Notes: generated from the letters alone by a model not told the origin. 64,000 nucleotides of DNA from Glandiceps talaboti (GCF_964340395.1 NC_135564.1:16272957-16336956); one strand, 5' to 3'. Numbered from the stretch's first letter, positions 27,376-39,394 are shown. Made by a program: numbers and translations.

Positions 27376-29310
27376 AGGTGATATGTGGCCATATGTATGG
27401 ACTCCTACACAACCTTGATTAAATACAATAGAGAAATTCCATACATTTCTCTACAAATGCACTGATATGAGTGAAATAAAATGATAAAATAATTCTTCAA
27501 ACATTCACTAATATTCAAAAAAAAAATCCAACACTGCCACTCCCTTTATTGGCTCCAAAGACAAGTAATGATACAAAGGTAGCATTGATTGGTGTTTTTA
27601 ATTACAATGGAACATAGTGGTCACCTTGTTTTTCATAATGGATTATATAATAAAAGGGACCTGAAGTATAACAACAAACCCACATTGTTACTTTTGTATA
27701 TCGCAATTAGCTACATACCAATACAAATGTAGATTTGGTCTACCATAAAAAAATTATCAATGAACAATGTCCTGTTGTGATACTCTTGATTAATTCAAGT
27801 TCAATCTAAAACAAACATATTTATGTATGAATAGATTCAGTAAAGGTCCATTTTTCATTTAGGATTAAAATCAGTATCAGAATAGAAATACAATTTCAGA
27901 GTTTTAAAAAAAGTTGATCTAATACAAAGAAATAATCCAATCTAATCCTTACGACTCCACTGATAAAGATACAACTAATTTTAAATGAGAACATGGGACT
28001 CAAACATAGGACTTTAAGTTTTGGTTGAAGTGGCACAGTCTGTAACCATAGTTGGTGGAGGGTCTATGCTGTAACTGAGGATGCCCATTTCAGATGTTAG
28101 GGTTCAAATTTGGGTGTGAAAAACAGTCATCTGACACAGCTACATGAATACTAGAAATGGTCACTCCAGAAGAACAGAACAGTATACAGCAATCATTATG
28201 GCTCCACTGACAATATAGCAACTAATGTGAGTACCTGGGATTGAAATTCGAAGAAAAGAATCACCATATGTAATCCTTATCATGGCTAAAAGATCATACA
28301 TAAGAGTCAGATAGCACTAATGTGAAAACCTGGGATTGAAATCCTGGCCTTTAAAGGCAATGAAATTACCATATATACACAGCGAGGAATGTTATGTATC
28401 TCTACATAATTGTACATGGACACAATGAAACCTACCCATAATAACAGTCACCCTACAGGATATGTAAGATTAGAACAATGCTCACAAAAGAATGGCAATA
28501 GATACTGTATCACAATGAATGGCAACTTCTGTTTCAATGTTGAATATTTAAGGAATCTGTTGTACACATTAGTAGCTGAGAGACTTGACTAAATGGGTCA
28601 GCAATGTCACTGCCCCATTAATATTCAGGGAAAATACATTGTCAAGTGGCCACATAGCCAAGTCTCTGGGCTAACTACAATATCACCTTTCATTAGACGT
28701 TTATGTACCAAAATATATTTAGGATAAGGAGTTAAAAGGGTTATTGTTTGAACGCTGTCTTCATGTTTGCAATGACCCCAACCCATTCAGTTTATACGGA
28801 ATTTTAGATTTGTCAATTCCTAAATGAAGGAGTATCCATTTCCAACTATATCCACAGACTAATATAAAAGTATCCCTGTCTAACCTTGCCACAGCCATGA
28901 CCTTTTATATGAACTTGACCTTCAGGAAGAAGTATACACTGTAGAACTTGTGACTCCTACAAATTTGAACTGTAACAGTTTAAGTCACAGTGCAGGACCT
29001 TATATATTATACATTATTCTGATCTGAAAGGGGGAAAATAAAATAAATAACAAAAGGCAAGCAATGTCTGCCTGAGGTTGACAAAATTACTCATACATGA
29101 TGCGAACAAGGCTTTTGTTTACACACAGCTGACAGCTGAATATTTGGCTCTAGACTACAGAAACAAGTAGTTACAGATTAATTGGTAACTATCCCTATCA
29201 AACCATACACAGTACATGTACATGTCTGTATGTACATGTATATATATATACCTAGTAGAATGGCAGACTGCCAAAATGACAGGTCTCTACATTTATCACT
29301 AAGCCAGCTG

Positions 29311-29338
29311 GTGTGTGTGTGTGTGTGTGGGGGGGGGG
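29311..29338. repeat. (GT)n followed by G10
   Basis: Nine GT units then a G tract. Confidence 0.95.
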
Positions 29339-30476
29339 GTGTCAGTAGGCTTTGCACCCCACAGAATAAACTGTCTTCTCTATATAGCATTTGTCCTCAA
29401 TGACCTCTCCTCAATAAACATTCAGTTATTTCAACTCTGAGTACTTTATTTGATCATGCTGTTTTTAGAATATTTGTCAAGGGTGTTATGTGTACATGTA
29501 AATTTATCACAAGTTTTAATACCTCCCTGGGTTACTTCACATACAGTGACATCTAACCAACGACATTCAAGTTATTTTTTGTAGAGTAGTATTTGTACCT
29601 CCTTTTAGCAGCATCAGAAACCAATTAGTTATTGATTGTTGTTTTTCAACCAAGTATAGTTACACTGAGTACGTAGCTTACCTAATCTTGCTGAATGTGT
29701 CAATATTTTCATAACATAAATATTATATTTTTGACAAGATACTGGTTGCCTGAGTTTTGGAGCTATATGATAAATATGTTATAACAAATTATACACATTT
29801 GGTACATTTATGAAGGCGATTGACAATTTTTCAATTTTGTCTTAATCTAGTTAATAGTCCTTCACATTGTAAAATATTGTTCAAATGACCAATACCAAAC
29901 ATACACAAGTTCTCTTCAACTTTTGATTGAAAAACAAGACATGTTGCGAACAAATCATTTCTCCTTTGAGCAGTGTCTTAAACTGGATCTGACAGATTCA
30001 ATGATCCAAATGTTGCTGGAAGTGTTGTATCAGCAAAGGCATTCAAACACAAAATGAAATGGTGGGACATACTTGGCATATCGATATCGACTGTTGGCGG
30101 CCATGTACATCAAAGTCAACAATCTATCATTTTAAATTTCAATGCCAATGTAGGTAAAACTTTGACATTCCACCAATCTACAGTGACATTATCACAGAAG
30201 GTGGACAGGGACCTCCCAACTGTAACTGGAGTCCTGGATGATATTAATATTCATGAGCTAATTATTATTCATGATATAATGAGCATAATAATAATTGAGA
30301 AATTTGTGTCTTCCTGTAAGTGTAAGAATTACTGCCAAAAATGAAGAATATTTGTTGTGTAACACTTGCATAAAATCTTGTGTTAGTGAATATATTTTCC
30401 TTCCACTTGCACAGCAACTATTTTCCTTCGTGTAATACTAGTAATATTTCCAAGTATTATCTCCAAAGAAAAATAA

Positions 30477-30725
30477 TCAATGAGCAACTGGCCATTTGAT
30501 TGAAGTTGCAGTGAGTGTAGACATTGAGAAGTCATGAACTGTAGTGGCAGGTACATTTTCTGTCCACCTGGTATCTTTCCTTGATACAGTAAGCAAAGTG
30601 CATATCAAATGACAGTTGGTTATAATTGTTTTGGAAAAGATGTGAAATCCAGTCTTTTCACCATTGATTGCCTCCAGTATGCTGATAGTAATGAAGAGAA
30701 ACAGTGCTATATATATGACTTTCAC
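30477..30725 (-). CDS. Possible small secreted protein ORF, unrecognised
   Basis: An 82-codon minus-strand frame whose N terminus looks like a signal peptide: MKVIYIALFLFITISILEA, with Lys at position 2, a hydrophobic core at residues 3-17 and a plausible cleavage after EA or NG. The remaining ~60 residues have two Cys and are rich in Thr and Ser; I recognise no domain. It lies inside myosin V intron 1 in the same sense. In an AT-rich intron, hydrophobic N termini arise by chance, and no promoter or splice structure supports transcription. Treat it as a candidate only. Confidence 0.15.
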   Translation of the reverse strand: MKVIYIALFLFITISILEAINGEKTGFHIFSKTIITNCHLICTLLTVSRKDTRWTENVPATTVHDFSMSTLTATSIKWPVAH

Positions 30726-31989
30726 ACATGCATAACCACAGGTGTCTATAGAAGGACTTCAGGCCAGCTTATTGATTCCAATGTGCTATTCTCCTCAGAT
30801 GTGTTACATGTATTTTCAATTTGGCAGGTGTCATAATTAGTATTTATATTATACACTTTACAGTAACATCCAGGAACAACAGAATGTTTTGTACTGGACA
30901 GCAGTTTTTTATGCTGGCTATTTTAGATGAATGTCAGATGGGGGGGGGGGGGGGGGGGCTTCCACAGTTGACCACTGTGAGGAGGTCCCTGCTGTTTCTC
31001 AATCTAAAGGGGATGAAGATAACTTGTGTGTGAAGCGCTTCCAAGATAGTGTTATAAAAAATATCTACACATATTTTTTTGGAACAAACATACACGTAGT
31101 TCACAGCAAATGATTTGATTTTGAATGCTTTCAAATTTCCATATGAGGACAAGGGTGTTGTTCAATTATCAGTGTTACATACCTTATACTGTACACAAAT
31201 GTTATATTTATATTTCATCATTTCTGCAGTACTTGGCATTCAGACATACTAGCTGGTCTACCAAGAGACAAGTAGTTTACAGCTGGTATTTAACTTACAA
31301 ATTTATACATTTGAAAAAAGTCAGATGTTTTATATGATTCTGTTGTTACTGAATTCATTGTTCGTACAGAATGTGCCAATGCGGAAATGTATTAAGATTT
31401 TAAACCGTAGGGGGGGGGGACTTAGGTCTTGGCGAAATTATAAAAGAAATTTTGACAAATAAAACATGTCAAATTGCTAAAATTAATATCTTCAAAGTGG
31501 GTAATTATTACTGTAATATTTCCTAAAGACCAGTGAAGTCTTCACAACTTACAGACACAATATGAAATGGTGAGTCATAGGCAGTGTATTTTAGTTTTTA
31601 ATTGAATAGAAGCGTTGTATAATAGTGATACACAATAGAAGACAGGCATCGACCTTCAGTCAAGCGTGGCCTGGTACATCATTGATTCGATGTCACTCCG
31701 GACATTTGCAAGGTTTTTTTGATCACGATACATATAAACTGACTGTGGCATACTGTAACGATATCTGATCTTTATTTCATCAAGTATTGACGAAAATGGT
31801 GGTGCTATGTGCTGTAACGCCCATGTTTTGACTTTGATAGTCAGCTGGGCGAGATGGGGGGGGGGGGGTTCAAGTCTATGTAGGGTGACACTGATTCATT
31901 GCTCTATGGGTGTTTCCAAATTAACTTCTGTATTAGTTATATGAGTCAATTTATCCACGATGGGGAAATCATACTAACATTGCAACGTA

Positions 31990-32490
31990 AACGTGTTAAC
32001 ATGTATGAAAAAATTAGGCTCGAAGGTCAAAAGAGCGAAATATTGAAATACGATACACTGAGTGGAACGGTTCCAGCTGATGACAGGCGGTATCTTGACT
32101 TCGATTACCTGGCTGACTGGCCTTTGCACTTAGCCCAAAAAGACGATTTCGTAATGACCTACCTTCGTGTATAATTCTTTCGATGTCATGTCTCTTCACG
32201 GCAATTTCTATAATCCAATGTCACTCTTTATCGGAAGCCATATATTTCTATGTTAGGTCGTAAAACCGGGTTCGCCAAACGACACCTAACGTTCATACTT
32301 CGAGCTGTGCGCCATGTCTATTTGCTGCGGTTGCGTGATTTCAATATGAGACGCCCACCGCGACCGGTAATTTCACGCAAAATCTCACGAGATTATATCC
32401 AGATGCGAGCAAACACACTGCATATGCAGTGTACTGTACGACGTCTACGGAGTGAGAGGGCGCGATCACGATGTAAGATGGTATTTATAA
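31990..32490 (-). promoter_or_regulatory. MYO5: CpG-rich promoter and 5' UTR of myosin V
   Basis: CpG dinucleotides are frequent here (for example CGTCTACGG, GCGCGATCACG, CCGCGACCGG) while the intron on the left and the spacer on the right are CpG-poor. Exon 1 of myosin V sits inside, with its ATG at 32189 reading leftwards, so the transcription start and 5' UTR must lie to the right, within about 32190-32490. I see no convincing TATA box at a suitable distance, which fits a CpG-type promoter. A degenerate GTATCT hexamer repeat follows at 32852-32878. Confidence 0.65.
32163..32189 (-). CDS. MYO5: Unconventional myosin V, coding exon 1
   Basis: On the minus strand ATG at 32189 begins the nine codons MTSKELYTK, which end exactly at a donor site (AAG then GTAGGT). 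The same short first coding exon (M-x-x-x-ELYTK, phase 0) is characteristic of animal myosin V genes. It joins in frame to exon 2 at 1350, giving ELYTK followed by TARVW, which fits the ELYTK-F-ARVW junction of vertebrate myosin Va. G at -3 relative to the ATG is acceptable. Other longer minus-strand frames overlapping this segment do not match the family. Identification depends on the pair of exons rather than on this one alone. Confidence 0.88.
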
Positions 32491-32499
32491 GTATTAAAT

Positions 32500-33389
32500 G
32501 ACATAACCATTTTTTCTACTTTTTAGGGAGCCTCCAATAATTTCAGGGGTGGGGTGTGGGATCTTCACTATGTATAACATTGGAAGTCAAGATTTTCTGG
32601 GCTTTCGCGCCTATATCTATCTGACTATCTTTGAAACTAAGAAAACAAGTGGTTCTTGGATTTTCCACTATAAAACCGTCAGTATCTCATAACAGGGGAA
32701 CATACTCCTGTAAACTAATACACAGAGATTATAGGTCTGTGAAATTTAATATCAAACACTAAGAAATGTCGTATTTGAATGACAATAACTGCTTTGTTGG
32801 GCCAAAATAACTTTAACTCACATCATATCGCTGTACAATGCTTTACCCACGTATCTGTATCTGTATCTGTATCCGTATAATACTGCAGAGTAACTCAAGA
32901 ATTGAGCAGTAAGGGGTAAACCATTCGATATCCTGGGGGGGGCTTGGAAGATTGGTGGAGAGTCATTATTTTTTTCCCACCTGCTTGCCTGAGAATTTTT
33001 TTTTTTCTCCTTCGCCTATTCTGGCAACTTTAGTTTCCTTTGCTTCTTTTTTTTGAGATATCCGGATTTTTTTTTACGTCAATGTTGAACACCTACTACC
33101 AATTTTCTGTTTGGTTTTTGCACAGGGTAATACAGAGAGTAAAAAGATGCTGTTCTATCGTATCACACACATATTTTATTTAGAAAACTACATATTTCAT
33201 ACATGTGTGATTTTCAATTAAATAAACATCATTGACAGTTTTTATGCCATGACACACTGAAAATACAAATCGGAAACTTGATTGGTGAGCTCAAACATTC
33301 AGATAGACCGGTCAGTTTCTCCAGCTTGGGGGATGCGGGGGTGTCAATGTTTTTTTTCCATTGGGCCGACAAAAAGTCACTGGCCCCCA
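32500..33389. other. Spacer, no gene seen
   Basis: Low-complexity T-rich tracts (32990-33080) and the small GTATCT repeat at 32852-32878. No exon or RNA gene recognised. Confidence 0.6.
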
Positions 33390-33465
33390 CGAATAAAGTT
33401 TCATTGCATCTGACATTAAGCTGTAGAGGGAAGAGCTTTGAGACTGGGATATGTCCACCTCTTTC

Positions 33466-33613
<148 letters not shown>

Positions 33614-34408
33614 GGGAGTGGGGGGGTTCATGGAGGATTTTTACATCTAAAGGCAATGTTTAGGCTATTCACAGACACTTTCAGACAATAATTTACAAAC
33701 TTTACAAGACATCTCTAACATGTAAAAAGCAACTACGTGAGGATGAAACATTTTTGAAATGAGGTTTCATAGCATCTTGACAGTAAGAGGTGGAGGAAAG
33801 AACTTTGATTTGAAACTGGAACATGTCTACCTCTTAGGGGGGGGGGTACTAGGGGGTCTCCCCCTAGAAGCCCTGGAGGTTTTTTACTTCTAAAGGCAAT
33901 TAATGTTTAGGCTATTCACAGTCACTTTCAGACATTAATTTGAAAGCTTTACAAGACAGCTCTAACATGTAAAAAGCAACTACATAAGGTTGAAACATTT
34001 ATTTAATTAAGTTCCATAGCATCTTGACAGCTAGTAAGAGGTGGATCGGAGGAAAGAACTTTGATTTGAAACTGGAGCATGTCTACCTCTTATTGGGGAG
34101 GGGGGTTCTTGGGGGTCTCCCCCTAGAAGCCCTGGAGGATTTTTACTCTTAAAACCAATTTTCAGGCTATTAACAAACACTTTCAGACAATAATTTGCAA
34201 GCTTTACAAGACAGCTCTAACAACTGTAACTACACATGGTTGAGACATTTTTGAAATGAAGTGTAATAGCATCTAGACAGTAAGAGGTGGAGGGAAGAAC
34301 TTTGATTTGAGGCTTGGATATGTCTACCTCTTATGGGGGGTCCTAGGGGTCTCCCCTAGAAGCTTTTGAAGGTTGTTTTTTTACCAATTTTGGTGAATCT
34401 TATTGTTG

Positions 34409-34460
34409 GTTTAACCATAGACAGTGGAGGGGAGATCCCCTCCACTGTCTATGGTTTAAC
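34409..34460. repeat. 52-bp near-perfect palindrome
   Basis: GTTTAACCATAGACAGTGGA continues through GGGGA to a two-base centre and then returns as TCCCCTCCACTGTCTATGG and TTTAAC. It is inserted within the fourth unit of the tandem array. The CCATAGAC...GGAGGG core resembles the hairpin family at 24680-25060. Confidence 0.9.
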
Positions 34461-34599
34461 GAATGAGTGGCCTCTGGGGGTGATGGAGTCCAAGGGCACC
34501 CCCCGGCAGATCTGCATTTTTTTTTGTTTCTATTTAAAAAAGGCAATTTTTAGGTTATTCATAGCCCCTGAGATATATATTGGCAAGATTTGAAAAGCT

Positions 34600-35715
34600 A
34601 AAGTAAAGATAACTTTTAAATAAGTTTTTTTTCCATGTTATAAAAGTGGGTCTGTAACATTGGTATAGGGGCATTGATATTGCATGTATAGTAAAGTTAC
34701 TGATTAGAGCACTTTAGGAGGTCATACCTAGTGTACAATAGAAACTTGAATTTGAGTTGTGGTGTCGATACATGTAGTGTCCGAAATAGGAAGTATATTC
34801 ATCCCTTCTGACAAATTCATACTGAAGAGACTAGAACAATTTAGATTAAGTTCTTTTATTAACTATCTAATAGAATGAATATTGCGATAACAAAACCTTC
34901 AAGTTCACTTTTGCCCCAAAGTGTAAGTGAAGCACTGATTGTGAAACAGCCAAACATTTACATGGCATGTTCTGTAACTAGTGTGGTAGCTAGGTAATAT
35001 ATGTATTATATGTATAATTTTCTGTATAGTTATGTTTGATCCCTTACATGAAGTAATATTTAAACAATTTATGAAAGAAACAGAGACAAGAACAAATATA
35101 TATATATATATATGTACCACAGGCTATAACAAAACTGACTGGTCCCTGACATGTGTTTGAAAATGTTTGTCATGATTTGACAAGTGTCCTGGTTGGAGGG
35201 TTATGAGCAGGTTGAACAGTTTACTCGAACCTGTGCATCATTTCCCTGCCAAGACATTTTTTTTCTGAGTGGTCCATCTTTTTTTTTTCCATCACCCACT
35301 CATATCCGGTTTTTTTTTTCAAGCAACTCCATTTGGCATCTTTTTCCCCCCGGAATCTTCCAACACCCCCCAGGATATCAAATGGTCTACCCCTAATCCT
35401 GCAGGTGCATAGTAACCATCGTCACAAACCATGGCCTGTTTTACGGCAACGTCCAGGCCTCCCTTTTATTTCGAAATGTAGTAGTAGAAATAATAACTCT
35501 TGTTTGCAAGAATGCGTAGTAACTCACTCTGTTTTTTTTTTTCTAGAACGTTGGTTCCTTCATACAAATATATCATCATAAGACTGTACACGGTTCTGTG
35601 AAAAGACGGAAAACATAAATTGTGTAGAATCAATTAGTAGCACTGATCAGTTTCTCAGAATATCAATTTTCATCGATTCAGATATTAGTTATTTGTTGAT
35701 GAAGGACTCGGAGAT
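34600..35715. other. Spacer, no gene seen
   Basis: AT-rich, with a (TA)9 tract at about 35096-35113 and T-rich stretches around 35260-35350. I see no exon. Confidence 0.6.
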
Positions 35716-36266
35716 AGTGTCACAGATGACATATTTATATTTCAGTAAACTGAATATTGTAACAACATCGCATGTCCTAGTTTGACTGAAAGGTCAATAG
35801 ACTGTCTCAAGGATATCGGATTTAGACCACACAGGATTCCAAGCATACTCGAATACATGAGACGACAGTCTGCATTTCATAAATATCTAGGATTCATAGT
35901 GATCATTCATCAATATTTTAAAATTACTTTTAGGGCATGGTCACGCCCAGAAATAATTATTTGGCCATTGGCCATGCGTTATGTATATTTAGACTTTAAG
36001 GACGTCAATAAAGCACACTGCATGGGGACGGACAGGCACTTCAGATTTGGCAAGAGGACTTGGCTTCGCGGGAAGTCAATGAACGAGGCACTATGCTGGG
36101 TGCTCGCCTTCGTCTCGAGTGTACATTTACACACAAACTGTGTAGTCTGAGCTAATTCCCTTTAAAGTTCAAGTGTGATCCTGGTACGTGCATACAGAAG
36201 TTGAATCAGATATGAGATATGAGAGTGATTCGGGTGTTATTACTTGGTCTATCAGCTGTGTGCGAA
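35716..36266. repeat. 551-bp direct repeat, copy 1
   Basis: Matches 38831-39381 base for base as far as I can compare, at a constant offset of 3,115. The unit is richer in CpG than its surroundings and carries promoter-like strings: GGCCATTGGCCA (overlapping CCAAT boxes on both strands), GGACGTCAATAAA (CRE-like) and GCATGGTCACGCCC. It also holds a 122-codon plus-strand frame (35782-36150) that I do not recognise and regard as unproven. Copy 1 runs directly into a 38-bp minisatellite. Confidence 0.95.
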
Positions 36267-36422
36267 CAACAGAAAGTAATATTGATGGCGATCCGGGGCT
36301 TGAACAACAGTAGTAATATTGATGGAGATCCGGGGCTTGAACAACAGAAAGTAATATTGATGGAGATCCGGGGCTTGAACAACAGAAAGTAATATTGATG
36401 GAGATCCGGGGCTTGAACAACC
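36264..36422. repeat. Minisatellite, ~38-bp unit, four copies
   Basis: GAACAACAGAAAGTAATATT then GATGGAGATCCGGGGCTT repeats at 36264, 36302, 36339 and 36377, with small indels (CAGTAG in the second) and GGCGATCC in the first. It starts at the exact right boundary of the 551-bp repeat copy 1. Confidence 0.95.
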
Positions 36423-38830
36423 ATTTGTGTGTATAATGAACCAAGTTTGAACCTTACGAAGACTTACCGACAACCTTTAAGAAGAAAAACACAACCCCAC
36501 TGGGTGAGTAAAACAAATTAACACTGTAACGAAGAAACAATGATGCATGAGAAGAAAAAGTTTGTACAAAAAGGGATGCGAAGAAGATTCAAGAACTTTT
36601 CGAAAGGAAACTTTAACGATTATGTTCCAAATGGTGGGAATCCTACACGAACTAGAACTGATAACATCGCAGTAACGGAATATAAAATTGCAGAAGGAGA
36701 GAATTTGTCAGAAAGCGTCGAATTTTGAATAACGAGACAACGATAAAGACTATGACAAACTTTGAAGTGAAGCCATCAACGCGACCAGCTGACATTCGAT
36801 TGCTACAAGCACGAGTATGAAGAACACTTTAATTTTCAACAAAAAGATATCGGACGCTTATACAGAACGCAGCAGTTTGCATGTGAAATACATATTTAAG
36901 ACTTTTGATGGACAAAGAACTCATTAATCATACGGTAGTAAATTTTTTTTTAAAGATTGACATTATTTTTATTCCTCGAATTCATTTCTATTCATGATCA
37001 GCAATTTTTTACTGTGTGTACAGAGAAATGTGTAAGAAATAATAACTGTATGCTCGATTTAGTTTGACGATGAACACTTTTTGAAATCTATTTTCTTACC
37101 ACAATCATTTCAGTGATGCTGTTATACATCTCAATGGTCGCGTACAAGCAGAAAGAATATTATTGATTTATCTATGGAGAAAATTTTAGTTTTAATAAGG
37201 ATATTTCTTGAAGTATGGAGTATTGGAAACTCCTCGAAGTTTTGTTGACTCTGAGTTGTAGTGAGCCGAAAACGCTACAGATAAATGCGTTGCTCACACG
37301 TTGAGTCTGATTTTGTGATGTAAGGTTCCTATGGTAAAGGAAGGAACCAAATTGATATAGTATTTTATTGAATCTGCTGTACAAGATAACTATTTGAATT
37401 CGAATTTGGGTGTAAAACAGAGATCCGACCGAAATGAGCTGTGTTAATGTCTATACAAATTTCCTTTCAAATTCCGCAAGAATTTATGAAATTCCTCAGA
37501 AAGGACCATTATCACTTGAGCTGCGTGCATAATTTCTAGTGGTATAGATTCAAAGGGTATATTGAATTGCAATGAGAAAAAATTGCCAACCTACTTATGG
37601 TCGATCAGGTTACTTGTAATGAAAACTAAATTGACTTATTGGATTAATATTAATGGTCTTAATAGTTCTGTATAAGTCGTTAACATACTGAAGATGTCAA
37701 ATTTTAAACATGGATGAACAGCTAAGATGCCTGTAATGTTTAAATAATGACATAGGGTTTCTTACACGACAATGATGGTGTTGGCGCAACTGACTTCTCT
37801 TGATGACTGTAACAGCTGATTAGTTAGTGTAACTTAAGGATAGCTGTAAGACAATACATTTAGGACAGTGTTCTTGATAGCTGATATCAGGGTGAAATCA
37901 CAAGTTACTAGACTTAGATTACTTGAATAACATTGACTGGTTAATTTTGACTTCACTAAACACAGACGACGTCACTGACATAAATAATTTATCACACACT
38001 TTTATGCTACACATTATTTTCATAATATTGATTTCGTCTGCAGTTAAAGATTCAATTTGGAATATGATCACGAATATGGCATGCTGACCGTTTGTCAGTG
38101 ACAATTTTCAATATTGGCGTGATGAAATATTTAAGAGTTAATATTTATTCATAGCATAGATATTTAATGTCATCATTTGATTTTACGAGACAGATACCTA
38201 CATTCCTTTCAGATAGGAATACTTATGTTATAATTTAGTTATGTACACGATGAATCGGGTATAACTTGGTCAACATTAAAACATTCTCCTATTTATATTT
38301 CTTTATGTTCAACTTTTAAATGCTGCAGATATAAAATTCCTAGCAAAGTTCTTTAAACCTGAGAATTCTATTGATGACTGTACTTGTCTGGTAGTGTTAA
38401 TGAAAATAGAGGGGGCCCGAACAGTACGTTATGAATGGTCATATCGATCAGTATGATTGTGTGAATGATTGAAAAAGACTGGCCAGTCGAACGTATGTTT
38501 GTGATGTGATTGAGAAGTACACAATTCAATAGCCAACTCAGGATATAATTATTCTACGATTCAATTTTCGAATTATCTGTGATGTCTCTCTTTGATGTCA
38601 TTTATTCATTGAAGTACATGTTGACTAAATAAGTATATCTGGTTTGGAATTTGAGAGATTTTAGCAATCTTAGTTTTCAAGGGTCGTATAAATTTTACAT
38701 TTCTAACACTTCATACGAAACAGCATTAATTACTTCTAAGACTTTTCAATTTTCATTTATGAAGGGTAAATTATTTTTTTAGATATTTTAGTCTGTAACG
38801 AGGGCGTTACAAATTTTGGAAAGAGGGGAA
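36423..38830. other. Spacer between the two 551-bp repeats
   Basis: The first ~450 bases are relatively CpG-rich and include a good donor-like site (ACTGG then GTGAGT at 36500-36505) and a 62-codon basic frame at 36540-36728 that I do not recognise. These could be a 5' untranslated exon of the downstream BTB-Kelch gene, but no coding link is visible. The rest, 36900-38830, is AT-rich with nothing I can support. Confidence 0.4.
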
Positions 38831-39381
38831 AGTGTCACAGATGACATATTTATATTTCAGTAAACTGAATATTGTAACAACATCGCATGTCCTAGTTTGA
38901 CTGAAAGGTCAATAGACTGTCTCAAGGATATCGGATTTAGACCACACAGGATTCCAAGCATACTCGAATACATGAGACGACAGTCTGCATTTCATAAATA
39001 TCTAGGATTCATAGTGATCATTCATCAATATTTTAAAATTACTTTTAGGGCATGGTCACGCCCAGAAATAATTATTTGGCCATTGGCCATGCGTTATGTA
39101 TATTTAGACTTTAAGGACGTCAATAAAGCACACTGCATGGGGACGGACAGGCACTTCAGATTTGGCAAGAGGACTTGGCTTCGCGGGAAGTCAATGAACG
39201 AGGCACTATGCTGGGTGCTCGCCTTCGTCTCGAGTGTACATTTACACACAAACTGTGTAGTCTGAGCTAATTCCCTTTAAAGTTCAAGTGTGATCCTGGT
39301 ACGTGCATACAGAAGTTGAATCAGATATGAGATATGAGAGTGATTCGGGTGTTATTACTTGGTCTATCAGCTGTGTGCGAA
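38831..39381. repeat. 551-bp direct repeat, copy 2
   Basis: Same unit as 35716-36266, including the intact 122-codon frame (38897-39265) and the CCAAT/CRE-like motifs. This copy ends about 750 bases upstream of the BTB-Kelch start codon, so it is the better placed of the two to act as that gene's promoter. It lacks the minisatellite found beside copy 1 and is followed instead by an interspersed repeat. Confidence 0.95.
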
Positions 39382-39394
39382 GATCAGTAGTAAT

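Larger units (their letters stand above)
1351..32162 (-). other. MYO5: Intron 1 of myosin V (~30.8 kb)
   Basis: The interval between coding exon 2 and coding exon 1, delimited by a donor (GTAGGT, minus strand, 32157-32162) and an acceptor CAG ending at 1351. It is AT-rich and CpG-poor. I found no convincing nested protein-coding or RNA gene. Open frames are short and mostly fall in microsatellites or low-complexity sequence. Content I can name is listed separately: small inverted-repeat elements, tandem duplications, CA/TCAA microsatellites, homopolymer G tracts and a truncated LINE in the same orientation as the myosin transcript. Segments between these entries (for example 5100-7100, 8500-11200, 15000-17800, 19700-21800, 25100-27100) show nothing I can support beyond scattered ACATGT-rich palindromes. 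Confidence 0.85.

Noticed and set aside
30931-31113. Glycine-rich ORF (MSDGGGGGG...)
   Set aside because: Begins in a G19 homopolymer. The following residues are not recognisable and have no splice support.
32014-32199. 61-codon minus-strand ORF at the myosin promoter
   Set aside because: It overlaps myosin V exon 1 in a different frame; the exon 1 frame is supported by family match and splice sites.
35782-36150. 122-codon ORF repeated at 38897-39265 as a duplicated gene
   Set aside because: No recognisable domain. The two frames are identical only because the whole 551-bp segment is identical, so identity is no evidence of selection; the segment looks more like promoter DNA.
36540-36728. 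62-codon basic ORF (MMHEKKKFVQKGM...) as a gene
   Set aside because: No homology recognised, no second exon or conserved motif; retained only as a note in the spacer entry.
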